Source: Oceanobacillus senegalensis (GTDB lineage: Bacteria; Bacillota; Bacilli; Bacillales; Amphibacillaceae). From it: a DNA stretch of 64,000 nt. This document shows positions 8,718 through 16,691 of this stretch, in pieces. The first letter of the stretch is position 1; every line of letters starts with the position of its first letter. The notes beneath the pieces were generated by a model, which saw only the letters and a list, made by a program, of their open reading frames with translations, was not told the DNA's origin and did not search any database. The stretch covers positions 559,049 through 623,048 of the forward strand of contig NZ_LT839648.1 of the NCBI RefSeq assembly GCF_900176885.1. Direction: 5' to 3'. Position numbers and translations under genes: made by a program.

Positions 8718-9198
8718 ATGAAAGGTCGAACTCATTTAACGATGGGGTTAGGAATTGGAGTAGTGGGGGGGCGGTTACCCAACCATTTGAAATGATGCCT
8801 GTTATTTTAGTTGCATCAGGCGTAGCTTCCCTTGCTCCTGATCAAGATGGAAATAATTTATTAAATAAACGCGTAACGAAGACAGCAAAACTAATAAAAA
8901 AGCGTGGAGTATTTGTTGGTACAACATTGATAGCATTGTCTTTATTTACATTCTTTTTTGATAAGAGTTTTCTGTCTTTCCTAGATGAAAGATGGTTTGA
9001 GCAACAAAATAGACTTTTACTCTTAGGGTTGGGAGCGGTTATTTTAGATTTTCCTTGAGAAGTCAGGAAACTCTAAAAAATATTCTTATGAGTATCATAG
9101 GTTTATTTCTATTATACTATTCGGTTACTAATGAATTAACGAAAAAAGGGGTTAAATTCCTATATTACACTAATAAAATATTTCGAATTCGATTTTAA
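8718..9198 (+). pseudogene. YdjM-like membrane metal-dependent hydrolase, frameshifted
   Basis: ATG 8718 follows AGAGGTGG and begins MKGRTHLTMGLGIGVV, the typical start of YdjM/DUF457 membrane hydrolases with its early His. The frame breaks in a run of seven G (8765-8771); one extra G would restore VGGAVTQPFEMMPVILVASG and the conserved LAPDQDGNNLLNK. A second break near 9050 stops the frame at 9058, while the +1 frame continues SLRSQETLKNILMSIIG. The end also lacks the usual second half of the family. Two base losses plus truncation suggest decay; slippage in the G-run or sequencing error are alternatives for the first break. Confidence 0.75.
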
Positions 9199-9514
9199 AT
9201 TCAATCCTTCTTAAAATATCTATGACTATATTTAATAGTTAAACCAAAGATTATGATTAAGATTTATTTCACTTCACGATTATTTGTAAGTATAAAACTA
9301 TTTAAAGTAGTGGATAGTTGGTTTGAGGATTTGTTGAAATTTAACCTGTTGTGATGTGTTATACAAGGTTGTCATTATGGAATGATTGCCTTGTTTTTAA
9401 ATAATGATAGATTTTACTGTGGAAAATGGTTTTGGAAAAAGAGTCAACTAATTTTTATTGACATATTATTATTGGTATGTTATAGTGTTTATCTGCAACA
9501 AGTTAATTATTGTT
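9199..9514. other. AT-rich gap before the tRNA remnants
   Basis: About 315 bp without a supported gene, hairpin terminator or repeat. Confidence 0.3.
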
Positions 9515-9542
9515 GAAGATTCGATCCTCGGCGCTTCTACCA
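9515..9542 (+). pseudogene. 3' remnant of a tRNA gene
   Basis: The segment contains a T-arm-like GATTCGATCC followed by an acceptor-like strand and an encoded CCA end, but nothing upstream completes a cloverleaf. It sits directly before a degenerate tRNA and an intact one, so it looks like the tail of a deleted tRNA. Confidence 0.5.
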
Positions 9543-9546
9543 TGAT

Positions 9547-9620
9547 GGCGGTCGTAGTGAAGAGGTAACGTACTAGATTATACACGGCAGTTGTGGGTCC
9601 AAATCCCACCGAACACTCCA
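9547..9620 (+). pseudogene. Degenerate tRNA, tRNA-His-like
   Basis: The 5' part GGCGGTCGTAGTGAAGAGGT resembles bacterial tRNA-His. A T arm GTGGG-TCCAAAT-CCCAC is intact. The anticodon stem does not pair well, and the 3' strand (GAACACTCCA) does not pair with the 5' acceptor strand, so a working cloverleaf is unlikely. Confidence 0.5.
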
Positions 9621-9636
9621 TTGCATCATTAAACTT

Positions 9637-9710
9637 GGACCCTTAGCTCAGTTGGTTAGAGCTATCGGCTCATAACCGATCGGTCGCAGGTTCGAATCCT
9701 GCAGGGTCCA
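9637..9710 (+). tRNA. tRNA with CAU anticodon (likely tRNA-Ile2)
   Basis: A full 74-nt cloverleaf: acceptor GGACCCT/AGGGTCC, D arm with AGCTCAGTTGGTTAGAGCT, anticodon loop CTCATAA (CAU), T arm GCAGG-TTCGAAT-CCTGC and discriminator A. CCA is not encoded. The GGACC-TTAGCTCAG body resembles the Bacillus tRNA-Ile2 whose C34 is changed to lysidine to read AUA, rather than elongator tRNA-Met (GGCGG...). Annotation tools often label it Met. Confidence 0.9.
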
Positions 9711-9749
9711 TCCATGTGATTTAATTAATATAAAATAATAGTATATATG

Positions 9750-9846
9750 AAAAGTTTTCTAGGGTTCCGCAATTATTCTATTGGACTGGTCCGAGAGAAA
9801 ACTCACAGCAATGCTGTGCCACGGAGGGACAAAAGCCTGGGAGATA
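9750..9846 (+). promoter_or_regulatory. Guanidine-I riboswitch (ykkC-yxkD leader)
   Basis: The conserved ykkC landmarks appear in order: CTAGGGTTCCG, CTGGTCCGAGAGA, a variable hairpin (CAGCAATGCTG), then ACGGAGGGACAAAAGCCTGGGAGA. This RNA class binds guanidinium and allows read-through when bound. Its 3' end is shared with a terminator stem, and the next two genes are SMR exporters, which fits the known regulon. Confidence 0.95.
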
Positions 9847-9878
9847 CTGTTTATCAGTTATCTCTCAGGCTTTCTTTT
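9835..9878 (+). terminator. Riboswitch-controlled terminator
   Basis: The stem GCCTGGGAGATA/TATCTCTCAGGC is followed by TTTCTTTT. The left arm is also the conserved 3' end of the guanidine aptamer, so folding is mutually exclusive. Confidence 0.9.
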
Positions 9879-9940
9879 GATTTCACATTAAGGTGGGGAA
9901 TTTGAGTTTTCTGATAAAAGTAATCTGGAGGTGCACTTAG

Positions 9941-10282
9941 ATGAATCGACACTGGTTGAAAGTATTTGTTGCAGCTTTTTTAGAAGTATTGTGGGTGATT
10001 GGCTTAGCCCATGCATATGATATTTGGACTTGGACTGGAACAATTATAGCTATTATTGTTAGTAATTATTTAATGATTACAGCAGCTCAAGTTTTACCGG
10101 CTGGAACGGTATATGCTGTTTTTGTTGGATTAGGTACAGTAGGTACGGTTCTTTCGGAAATACTTTTCTTTAAAGAACCATTTAAATGGGCGAAAATCCT
10201 TTTAATTTTACTATTATTAGTAGGTGTTATTGGGCTGAAATCAGTGACCGATGACAAAGTCGAGGAAGGGGCTGAATCCTAA
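9941..10282 (+). CDS. ykkC: SMR transporter YkkC, guanidinium export subunit
   Basis: The 113-residue, four-helix small multidrug resistance protein starts at ATG after CTGGAGG. Helix 1 carries the conserved membrane Glu in [13 protein letters not shown] (Glu-15), and helix 3 the [16 protein letters not shown] motif. In Bacillus YkkC and YkkD act as a pair. With the guanidine riboswitch upstream, proton-coupled guanidinium export is the most probable role. Its stop overlaps the start of the next gene by one base, indicating coupling. Confidence 0.93.
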   Translation: MNRHWLKVFVAAFLEVLWVIGLAHAYDIWTWTGTIIAIIVSNYLMITAAQVLPAGTVYAVFVGLGTVGTVLSEILFFKEPFKWAKILLILLLLVGVIGLKSVTDDKVEEGAES

Positions 10283-10596
10283 TGGCTTGGTTTTCTTTAA
10301 TTTTAGCAGGCTTATTGGAAACATTTGGTGTAGCGATGATTAATCAATTGCATATAAAGAAAAATTGGCAAACCGTCGTTTTATTAATTGTAGGATTTGG
10401 TTCAAGTCTTCTACTATTAAGCTATTCATTAAAATATATACCGATGGGAACAGGTTATGCGATTTGGACTGGAATCGGCGTGGTTGGTGGTGCTTTAATT
10501 GGAATGATATTTTATGGGGAATCAAAAGACTGGAAAAGGATCCTATTTATCGCGATGGTTTTAAGTGCTACCATTGGATTAAAACTCGTATCGTAA
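10282..10596 (+). CDS. ykkD: SMR transporter YkkD, guanidinium export subunit
   Basis: The 104-residue partner of the preceding gene starts at ATG within its TAATG overlap. Helix 1 holds the conserved Glu of GLLETFGVAMINQL (Glu-13), and helix 3 the GTGYAIWTGIGVVGGA motif. The protein probably assembles with YkkC into an antiparallel heterodimer. Expression is expected to rise with guanidine through the upstream riboswitch. Confidence 0.93.
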   Translation: MAWFSLILAGLLETFGVAMINQLHIKKNWQTVVLLIVGFGSSLLLLSYSLKYIPMGTGYAIWTGIGVVGGALIGMIFYGESKDWKRILFIAMVLSATIGLKLVS

Positions 10597-10635
10597 AAAT
10601 CGTTTCATCAATTCAATAATCTATGATTCAATCAC

Positions 10636-10675
10636 AAAAGATAATCTGCTTTCAAGTAGTGGATTATCTTTTTAG
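10636..10675 (+). terminator. Terminator after ykkD
   Basis: The AAAGATAATC/GGATTATCTTT stem is followed by TTTAG, about 40 bp after ykkD. Confidence 0.8.
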
Positions 10676-10999
10676 TATGTATAGAATCTACTTGTGAGGA
10701 CGTTAATCAGACTTCCTATAATGATTCTCCTCTTATCCAATGGCTCTTTATCTATAACTATTTAAAGCAGGAGAATGAGTAAAAGAGATGATTTTTATTG
10801 GACATTAATTTGAGCATAATCATTTGGATAGTCAAAAATGAAAAAGTGCCAGACAAGCAACAATTGCAGAAAAAGACTGTTGCTTTTTGGCTTTAGTATG
10901 AATTTTTGATATACAATTTAAAAACATAAATGTTTAGCATTATTTAAAACTATTTTGTTTCTTCTCATGGTATTCTTATTTAAGGCAGGAGGAGAAGAA

Positions 11000-11050
11000 A
11001 TGAAACAATATATTGGCGACTCGTTTATTTTGCCTATTCTGAAAAAATAG
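11000..11050 (+). CDS. Possible 16-residue peptide
   Basis: ATG 11000 directly follows a very strong GGCAGGAGGAG site, and the frame ends at TAG after 16 codons (MKQYIGDSFILPILKK). It could be a leader peptide for the unknown gene 90 bp downstream, a small secreted or signalling peptide, or the stub of a lost gene. The gap 10676-10999 shows nothing else apart from a weak hairpin near 10853-10895 that begins GTGCCAGAC. Confidence 0.3.
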   Translation: MKQYIGDSFILPILKK

Positions 11051-11142
11051 TCGATAAATGTAAAACGATTACTAAAGGAATTTTCTTTACTTTGTAGAAA
11101 TTTATTAATATAAGATTAATGTCTACAAGGAAGGTGAATGAT

Positions 11143-11676
11143 ATGCTCAAGAAAAATTTTCTTACAAAAAATTTATTAAAATTGATGCCAAATGATGAGC
11201 AAAGCTTGTATGAAAGAAAACTTACTGGTGTTATGAAAAGCTTAAAGGTTCAAGATTACAATTTCAATTGGGATCGTACTAGTTGCTATGTTGAATTTCA
11301 TTACAATGAGAACTTTTACAAGCTTGAACACTCTGTTGAAAAAGCTAAGAAAAAAGGAATTATTTTACGAAATGGACTAGATTGTTTGATGGAGTTGACT
11401 CAGTCATTGGAAGACCTATGCGGTATTGTTGATAGAGGAATGAATGATTTCGAAACATGGATATCTGGCATGAAACAGTCACCTTCAGAAACAAAGGAAC
11501 TTGAATTCCAAGAAGAATTTGAAATAAGATATAAGACATTGGGAAGACAAACTAATTCGAAATACAACCTTGAGGAACTGAAGGAAACAATACCATTTGG
11601 AACTGAAGCATCGCTGAGAGAATTTGAACAAAATCAGATTAACCAACAATCACTAGGTAATAAAGTTAGATTATAA
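11143..11676 (+). CDS. Hypothetical protein, 177 residues
   Basis: ATG 11143 lies 5 nt after AAGGAAGGTG; an upstream in-frame ATG (11119) lacks a site. The product is soluble, charged and mostly helical, without membrane segments or a signal peptide. A central region (YNFNWDRTSCYVEFHYNENFYKLEHSVE, in part) looks like beta strands followed by helices, and the C-terminus is polar. I recognise no family. It stands alone, ahead of a strong terminator. Confidence 0.7.
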   Translation: MLKKNFLTKNLLKLMPNDEQSLYERKLTGVMKSLKVQDYNFNWDRTSCYVEFHYNENFYKLEHSVEKAKKKGIILRNGLDCLMELTQSLEDLCGIVDRGMNDFETWISGMKQSPSETKELEFQEEFEIRYKTLGRQTNSKYNLEELKETIPFGTEASLREFEQNQINQQSLGNKVRL

Positions 11677-11818
11677 AGAAGTTCCTTGCAGACAAAAGTG
11701 TGTTATAGATAGGCATACATATTATGTATACTCTGCTTAAAACCTTGAAAAGAGGTTTTGAAAATACGTCTTCTAGCAAGCTATTTATTCACTTAGAGCT
11801 ATAAAAGGGGTATTTTAT

Positions 11819-11859
11819 AATACGTTTAGAGATCATTTATCTCTAAACGTATTTTTTTG
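11819..11859 (+). terminator. Strong terminator
   Basis: The perfect stem AATACGTTTAGAGA/TCTCTAAACGTATT is followed by TTTTTG. It lies about 140 bp past the hypothetical gene. Confidence 0.9.
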
Positions 11860-11970
11860 TAATGAAAATTAAAACAACAAAATAGTATTGAATATAGTAA
11901 TTTTTTTATTGAAAAACAATAAAAAGTGTATTAAAATCAAAAATGAATATCTTGAAGTAAGGTGTTTTTG

Positions 11971-12463
11971 ATGAAACGAGGATCACCCCTTTTTTAAAAA
12001 ATTGCTGTTATACTTATGGGAATCCCAGTTTTTACTTTGGACATATTTTTATTGCCTCGGATAGCAAATGAAGCTTTTGAGCAAGCGGCAAGTGGGTCAG
12101 ACTTGGCATATGTGGTATTTTGGAATTTTGTTTGTTATGTATATATCGACGATACTGTTTTATATTGCATTGTACCAAGCGTTCAAATTGTTAAGTTATA
12201 TTGACAAGAATCGTGCATTCTCAGAAATCTTTGTAAGGGCTCTGAAGAAAATAAAACACTGTGCTATATTAATCAGTTGTTTGTATGTGGTGGGTCTACC
12301 ACTAGTCTATCTTATAGAAGAGTGGGATGATGCACCAAGTCTCATTATAGTCGGAATGGTTTCGGTGTTTGCTTCGATAGTTATAGCTGTTTTCGCTGCT
12401 GTTCTCCATAAACTTTTACAAGAAGCAATTGATATAAAATCAGAAAACGGTTTAACGGTCTGA
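11971..12463 (+). pseudogene. DUF2975 membrane protein, broken by a stop and a frameshift
   Basis: ATG 11971 gives MKRGSPLF, then an in-frame TAA (11995-11997) where the family has Leu, then KIAVILMGIPVFTLDIF in the same frame. The frame shifts in a T-run (12118-12121): one T fewer restores FGILFVMYISTILFYIALYQAFKLLSYIDKN, which continues to the normal family end DIKSENGLTV. DUF2975 proteins are membrane partners of the HTH regulator encoded just downstream. Two lesions make inactivation likely; homopolymer errors remain possible. Confidence 0.8.
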
Positions 12464-12473
12464 GGTGAATTTG

Positions 12474-12701
12474 ATGGCGATTATAATTAATATTGATGTC
12501 ATGTTAGCTAAAAGGAAAATGAGTGTAACAGAACTTTCGGATAAGGTTGGAATCACGCTGGCTAACATTTCTATATTGAAAAATGGAAAGGGGAAAGCTA
12601 TTCGATTTTCCACTTTAGAAGCAATATGTAAGGCGTTGGATTGCCAACCAGGAGATATTTTGGAATACAAAAGTGATGATGAAACATATCAAGAATCATA
12701 A
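12474..12701 (+). CDS. Cro/CI-type HTH regulator (YozG-like)
   Basis: ATG 12474 lies 5 nt after TGAGGTGA; the frame upstream lacks support. The 75-residue protein is one HTH domain: MLAKRKMSVTELSDKVGITLANISILKNGKGKAIRFSTLEAICKALDC, in the pattern of the small Xre-type regulators always paired with DUF2975 genes. The partner gene ends 11 bp upstream and is broken, so this regulator may have lost its membrane partner. Its target is probably its own operon (inference). Confidence 0.9.
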   Translation: MAIIINIDVMLAKRKMSVTELSDKVGITLANISILKNGKGKAIRFSTLEAICKALDCQPGDILEYKSDDETYQES

Positions 12702-12874
12702 TGCGAAAAGATTGATTTTGAATGGAAAGAAAATAGATATAAAAAGAGATTCAAGATTAGTGTGCTTACATTAATTTTAAAATATAAAGTATCCAATCAT
12801 CATATGTATTCGAAAACCATGTGCAGAGGATGATTGGAAAATTAACAATAACATGTTGAGAGGACAGATAATGT

Positions 12875-13630
12875 ATGAACATTCCTTTTTTCAAAAATAA
12901 AAAATCGGAGGAACCATCTCTTTATCACGATGAAAATATAGCAGACCATATAGCTATAGTCATGGACGGAAACGGACGGTGGGCCAAAAAGCGGGGGATG
13001 CCCAGAATTGCTGGACATAAAGAAGGAGTATCTACCGTCATGAATATTGTTAAGGCGGCAGTCAAATATAAAGTAAAGGTTCTGACATTATATGCGTTTT
13101 CCACGGAAAACTGGAAACGACCAAAGTCTGAGATAGATTTTATATTAAGGCTTCCCAAAGAGTTTTTACATATTTATCTGCCAGAACTTATAGCCAATAA
13201 TGTACGTATTGATGCAATCGGTGATATGGAAAATCTTCCTCATCATACAATTGAAGCCGTTCAGTATGCAATCGACCGTACCCGGGATAATGATGGTCTT
13301 CAGTTAAATTTTGCACTCAACTATGGAAGCAGAAATGAGATTCTGAATACCATGAAGGAAATGGTCAGGGATATTCATGATGGGAAACTGTCACTAGATG
13401 AAGTGGATGAACAGCAGTTTTCAAGATATTTGTATACAGCTAATCTGCCAGACCCTGACTTACTCATTCGGACCGGTGGAGAAAAACGCCTGAGCAATTT
13501 CCTACTCTGGCAGCTGGCCTATACAGAATTTTGGTTTACGGATGTACTGTGGCCAGATTTCTCTGAGGAGGAATTTCTAAACGCACTGAAAGAATATCAA
13601 CAACGACAGAGAAGGTATGGTGGATTATAG
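12875..13630 (+). CDS. uppS: Isoprenyl (undecaprenyl) diphosphate synthase, unlinked copy
   Basis: This 251-residue cis-prenyltransferase has all the hallmarks: HIAIVMDGNGRWAKKRG with the catalytic Asp near residue 30, GHKEGV, YAFSTENWKRP, and the C-terminal DLLIRTGGEKRLSNFLLWQ with Arg and Ser for diphosphate binding. The enzyme condenses IPP onto FPP to make the lipid carrier for wall polymers. The usual neighbours frr, cdsA and dxr are absent, so this is probably a second, stand-alone copy. A terminator-like hairpin follows. Confidence 0.92.
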   Translation: MNIPFFKNKKSEEPSLYHDENIADHIAIVMDGNGRWAKKRGMPRIAGHKEGVSTVMNIVKAAVKYKVKVLTLYAFSTENWKRPKSEIDFILRLPKEFLHIYLPELIANNVRIDAIGDMENLPHHTIEAVQYAIDRTRDNDGLQLNFALNYGSRNEILNTMKEMVRDIHDGKLSLDEVDEQQFSRYLYTANLPDPDLLIRTGGEKRLSNFLLWQLAYTEFWFTDVLWPDFSEEEFLNALKEYQQRQRRYGGL

Positions 13631-13642
13631 TTTATTATTGCA

Positions 13643-13690
13643 TAGCGCTCAGAATAGTGAATAAATTCCTTTTCTGAACGCTTCCTTCTA
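13643..13690 (+). terminator. Terminator after uppS
   Basis: The imperfect stem AGCGCTCAGAA/TTCTGAACGCT is followed by TCCTTCT, about 14 bp after the stop. Confidence 0.5.
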
Positions 13691-13734
13691 AATTGTATAT
13701 TTTATGGCATAAAAATGAACTCAAAATAGTAATA

Positions 13735-13789
13735 AAAAGCTCAACTATACTATTCATTTATCAATGAAGTATAGTTGAATTATTTTTTG
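13735..13789. terminator. Bidirectional terminator
   Basis: The stem TCAACTATACT/AGTATAGTTGA has T-rich flanks on both strands and lies between the convergent uppS and EcsC-family genes. Confidence 0.85.
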
Positions 13790-13796
13790 CAAACCC

Positions 13797-14621
13797 CTAG
13801 AAAGACGTCTCGGATGGATTCATTCGTTCTAATATGCGGCGTTTACGATATAGCATTATCCCAGCTTCCGCTACATCTCCTACCATGGACCTGTTTAGGA
13901 ATGCACCAAAAATGATGCCCGCAATCGGAACCATTTGAAACAGTTTTTTCCACCCGAAATTATCCCGATACGTAAAAATTACCTCACGCCAGCCTTGCAA
14001 TTGAGATAGCATTTGCTTTTTTTGATTTTCTGTCTGAAAAGAAGAAAGGTCTTCAAGGATGGCTTTCTTGCCCACAATATCGGAGGATGTGAATTGAAGA
14101 CATTTAACAATGAATACTCTTTCCGCTTTATCATTTGGATCGTATCCATAACTTATAGCAATTTCTTGAAGTACCTTTAGGGATAATCCGATTAGGAATG
14201 GAATATCGATGGAAAGTGTAAGAATACCACCAATCCCAGTTGTAGCCCCTTGAACGGTTGCTAGTTTCGTATTAGAAGTTCGAATTACATTAGCAATTTC
14301 ATCCATTTTGCCCAAAGGAATATCTTGAACATCACGTAAAGTGAATGGTTCACTTTTCGGGGTGAATCCCTTTTGTTTAAATTTCTTTAACACGGTTTCC
14401 TCTTTCACTAAATAGTCGCCACCTGTATGAATGTACTTACCTAACTCATCAATGATGGTTCCAATTTTGTCTTGAGCGAATTTGGGTGTTACTCTATCAA
14501 GCAATGCAAAGGGTAATCTTCCAAGCTTTTCCCAAAACCACAAATCTTTTTGGTCATTCTCCCAATCCTCAATCTTTCTTAGCTCTTCTATTAAAAAGTC
14601 TCGTGATTCAAATGTTGTCAC
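13797..14621 (-). CDS. EcsC family protein
   Basis: GTG 14621 follows AGGAG. The 274-residue protein shows the EcsC pattern: an N-terminal amphipathic region with WFWEKLGRLPFALLDRVTPKF, then a Gly-rich hydrophobic core (TTGIGGILTLSIDIPFLIGL, near residues 126-145) and a second hydrophobic segment near the end (MVPIAGIIFGAFLNRSMV). EcsC is the third gene of the ecs locus in B. subtilis, but its own role is unclear, and here no EcsA/EcsB neighbours exist. Probably membrane-associated. Confidence 0.85.
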   Translation of the reverse strand: MTTFESRDFLIEELRKIEDWENDQKDLWFWEKLGRLPFALLDRVTPKFAQDKIGTIIDELGKYIHTGGDYLVKEETVLKKFKQKGFTPKSEPFTLRDVQDIPLGKMDEIANVIRTSNTKLATVQGATTGIGGILTLSIDIPFLIGLSLKVLQEIAISYGYDPNDKAERVFIVKCLQFTSSDIVGKKAILEDLSSFQTENQKKQMLSQLQGWREVIFTYRDNFGWKKLFQMVPIAGIIFGAFLNRSMVGDVAEAGIMLYRKRRILERMNPSETSF

Positions 14622-14864
14622 GTTATCTACTCCTATTATGCTTCATTATTATTTCCTCGTAATAGTATGTTTTTATATGATTATTCAATATACCATATGA
14701 GATTAATTTTTCCATATTGGACGTCATCAAGGGGGGCCATGGTTCCAATAAAAAGGTCTGGATGTAAAGCGGGAAAGAGTTATACCAAATAATCAGACCC
14801 AAATACAAATAAAAACGAAATCCAAGGGCATACTAAATTATATTTTTAGTGGGAGGGTATGAAT

Positions 14865-16523
14865 ATGAATTCAAATGTATCAGTCTTTGCCCTTGGCGGT
14901 TTAAATGAAATTGGAAAGAATATGTATGCCATTGAAAGTGAAAACGATATTGTACTTGTTGATTGTGGAAATAAGTTCCCAGATGAGAGCTTATTAGGTA
15001 TTGATTTAATTATTCCTGATATTTCTTATCTTGTAGAGAAACAAGATAAAGTGCGTGCATTACTAGTCACTCATGGTCATGAAGATCATATTGGTGGAAT
15101 CCCTTATTTTTTAAAACAACTTAATATACCCGTGTATGCTACAAGATTTACACTAGGAATCATTGAATTGAAGTTAAAAGAACATCGATTGTTAAGGGAA
15201 AGCGAACTGTATGAAATCCATTCCGACTCTAAATTACAGATTGGTGAAATGGAGATTAGTTTTTTTCAGGTCAATCATAGTATTCCGGATTGCTTAGGAA
15301 TCGTCTTTGATACTCCTGAAGGAACGATTGTACATACGGGAGACTTTAAGTTTGATTTGAATCCTGCCAATGGGGAACGCCCGGATATTAATAAAATGGC
15401 GGAAATAGGAAGTAGAGGAGTGCTTCTTCTCCTATCCGAAAGTACGAATGCAGAGCGTAAGGGATTTACACCATCTGAACAAATGATTGGTGAAAACTTA
15501 GAAAATATGTTTCTAAAAGCGAAGCGGAAGATTATTGTTTCTACCTTTGCCTCTAATATTAGCCGTGTACAGCAGGTTATAGATGCATCGGATAAATCGA
15601 ATAGAAAACTAGCATTGCTTGGCAGGTCGATGGTGAATGTTGTAAGGGTTGCGATGGAACGTGGGTATTTAACCGTTCCAAAAGGAATGCTCATTGAACC
15701 AAAAGAAATTAATGAATTCCCACCGGAGAGGGTTACGATTGTATGCACGGGGAGCCAGGGAGAGCCAATGGCTGCACTAAGTCGCCTTTCTACTGGTAAT
15801 TACCGAGATGCAGAAATTTTACCAGAAGATATGGTCATTCTGGCAGCAGGTCCCATCCCAGGAAATGAAAAGAATGTTACAACCATTGTAGATAACTTAT
15901 ATCAATTAGGTGCTCATGTGCTTTATGGGTCTGGTAGTAGTTCCGGTATGCATGTTTCTGGTCATGGCTATCAAGAAGACCTAAAATTGATGCTTACACT
16001 TATGAAACCAACTTATTTTATTCCGATTCATGGGGAATATCGCATGCTACATCATCACCGAATGCTCGCAGAATCGGTTGGGATAGACCCAGAGAATACA
16101 TTTATCCTAAAAAATGGTGATGTTGTTGATGTTGAACATTCCGTAGCTCGTTCAACAAGAACCGTCACTGCTGGTAGTACGTATGTTGACGGAGTGGACG
16201 TGGGAAATATGGAATTCGTGCTTCGGGATAGGAAGCATATTGCAGAGGATGGTATGTTAATGATTATTCTTCCTATGAGTAAACCAGAAGGGAAAATGCT
16301 TGCAGAACCTGAAATAATTTCGCGTGGATTTGTAGATCGTAATTTCCCTCAACTAAGAAAAGAAATGAACCGGATTATTCGTGAAACGATACATGAGCTA
16401 CATGAAGCAAATCGATTTTCTTGGAACGCAAAGAAAAAACAAATCAAGAAATATGTAAGGAAATATATCAAAGAACGTACGAAGAAGGAACCTATGATTG
16501 TACCTATCTTGATTGAAATTTAA
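14865..16523 (+). CDS. RNase J family metallo-beta-lactamase ribonuclease
   Basis: ATG 14865 is 7 nt from GGGAGGG; the ATG at 14859 is too close. The 552-residue protein has FALGGLNEIGKNMYAIE at its start, the metal site THGHEDHIGG, HTGDFKF, and the beta-CASP motifs STFASNISRVQQV and GSQGEPMAALSRL, followed by SGHG and PIHGEYRML. It ends at the family's C-terminal domain. RNase J acts as a 5' exonuclease and endonuclease in mRNA decay. It differs considerably from the RNase J1 sequence as I remember it and lacks the usual neighbours, so it may be a third paralogue beside J1 and J2 (inference). Confidence 0.88.
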   Translation: MNSNVSVFALGGLNEIGKNMYAIESENDIVLVDCGNKFPDESLLGIDLIIPDISYLVEKQDKVRALLVTHGHEDHIGGIPYFLKQLNIPVYATRFTLGIIELKLKEHRLLRESELYEIHSDSKLQIGEMEISFFQVNHSIPDCLGIVFDTPEGTIVHTGDFKFDLNPANGERPDINKMAEIGSRGVLLLLSESTNAERKGFTPSEQMIGENLENMFLKAKRKIIVSTFASNISRVQQVIDASDKSNRKLALLGRSMVNVVRVAMERGYLTVPKGMLIEPKEINEFPPERVTIVCTGSQGEPMAALSRLSTGNYRDAEILPEDMVILAAGPIPGNEKNVTTIVDNLYQLGAHVLYGSGSSSGMHVSGHGYQEDLKLMLTLMKPTYFIPIHGEYRMLHHHRMLAESVGIDPENTFILKNGDVVDVEHSVARSTRTVTAGSTYVDGVDVGNMEFVLRDRKHIAEDGMLMIILPMSKPEGKMLAEPEIISRGFVDRNFPQLRKEMNRIIRETIHELHEANRFSWNAKKKQIKKYVRKYIKERTKKEPMIVPILIEI

Positions 16524-16538
16524 AGGTTAGTATAGGAT

Positions 16539-16578
16539 AGATCAATGCTTTATAACTCAAAGTGTTGATCTATTTTTT
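16539..16578 (+). terminator. Terminator of the RNase J gene
   Basis: AGATCAA-GCTT/AAAG-TTGATCT stem with an ATTTTTTC tail, 16 bp after the stop. Confidence 0.85.
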
Positions 16579-16691
16579 CTTGTACTACTACGAAATAATG
16601 AGATTTACTCTTCGCAAAGTCATCTCCTTGCCAAGCTGTCTCACATAAGATATACGGTATGATTCATTTTATTATTTGGGGAGGTCTTCTC

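Noticed and set aside
9547-9620. Working tRNA-His gene
   Set aside because: The acceptor and anticodon stems do not pair, so it was called a remnant.
15275-15748. 157-codon minus-strand frame opposite the RNase J gene
   Set aside because: Shadow of a conserved gene; no ribosome site and no family likeness.
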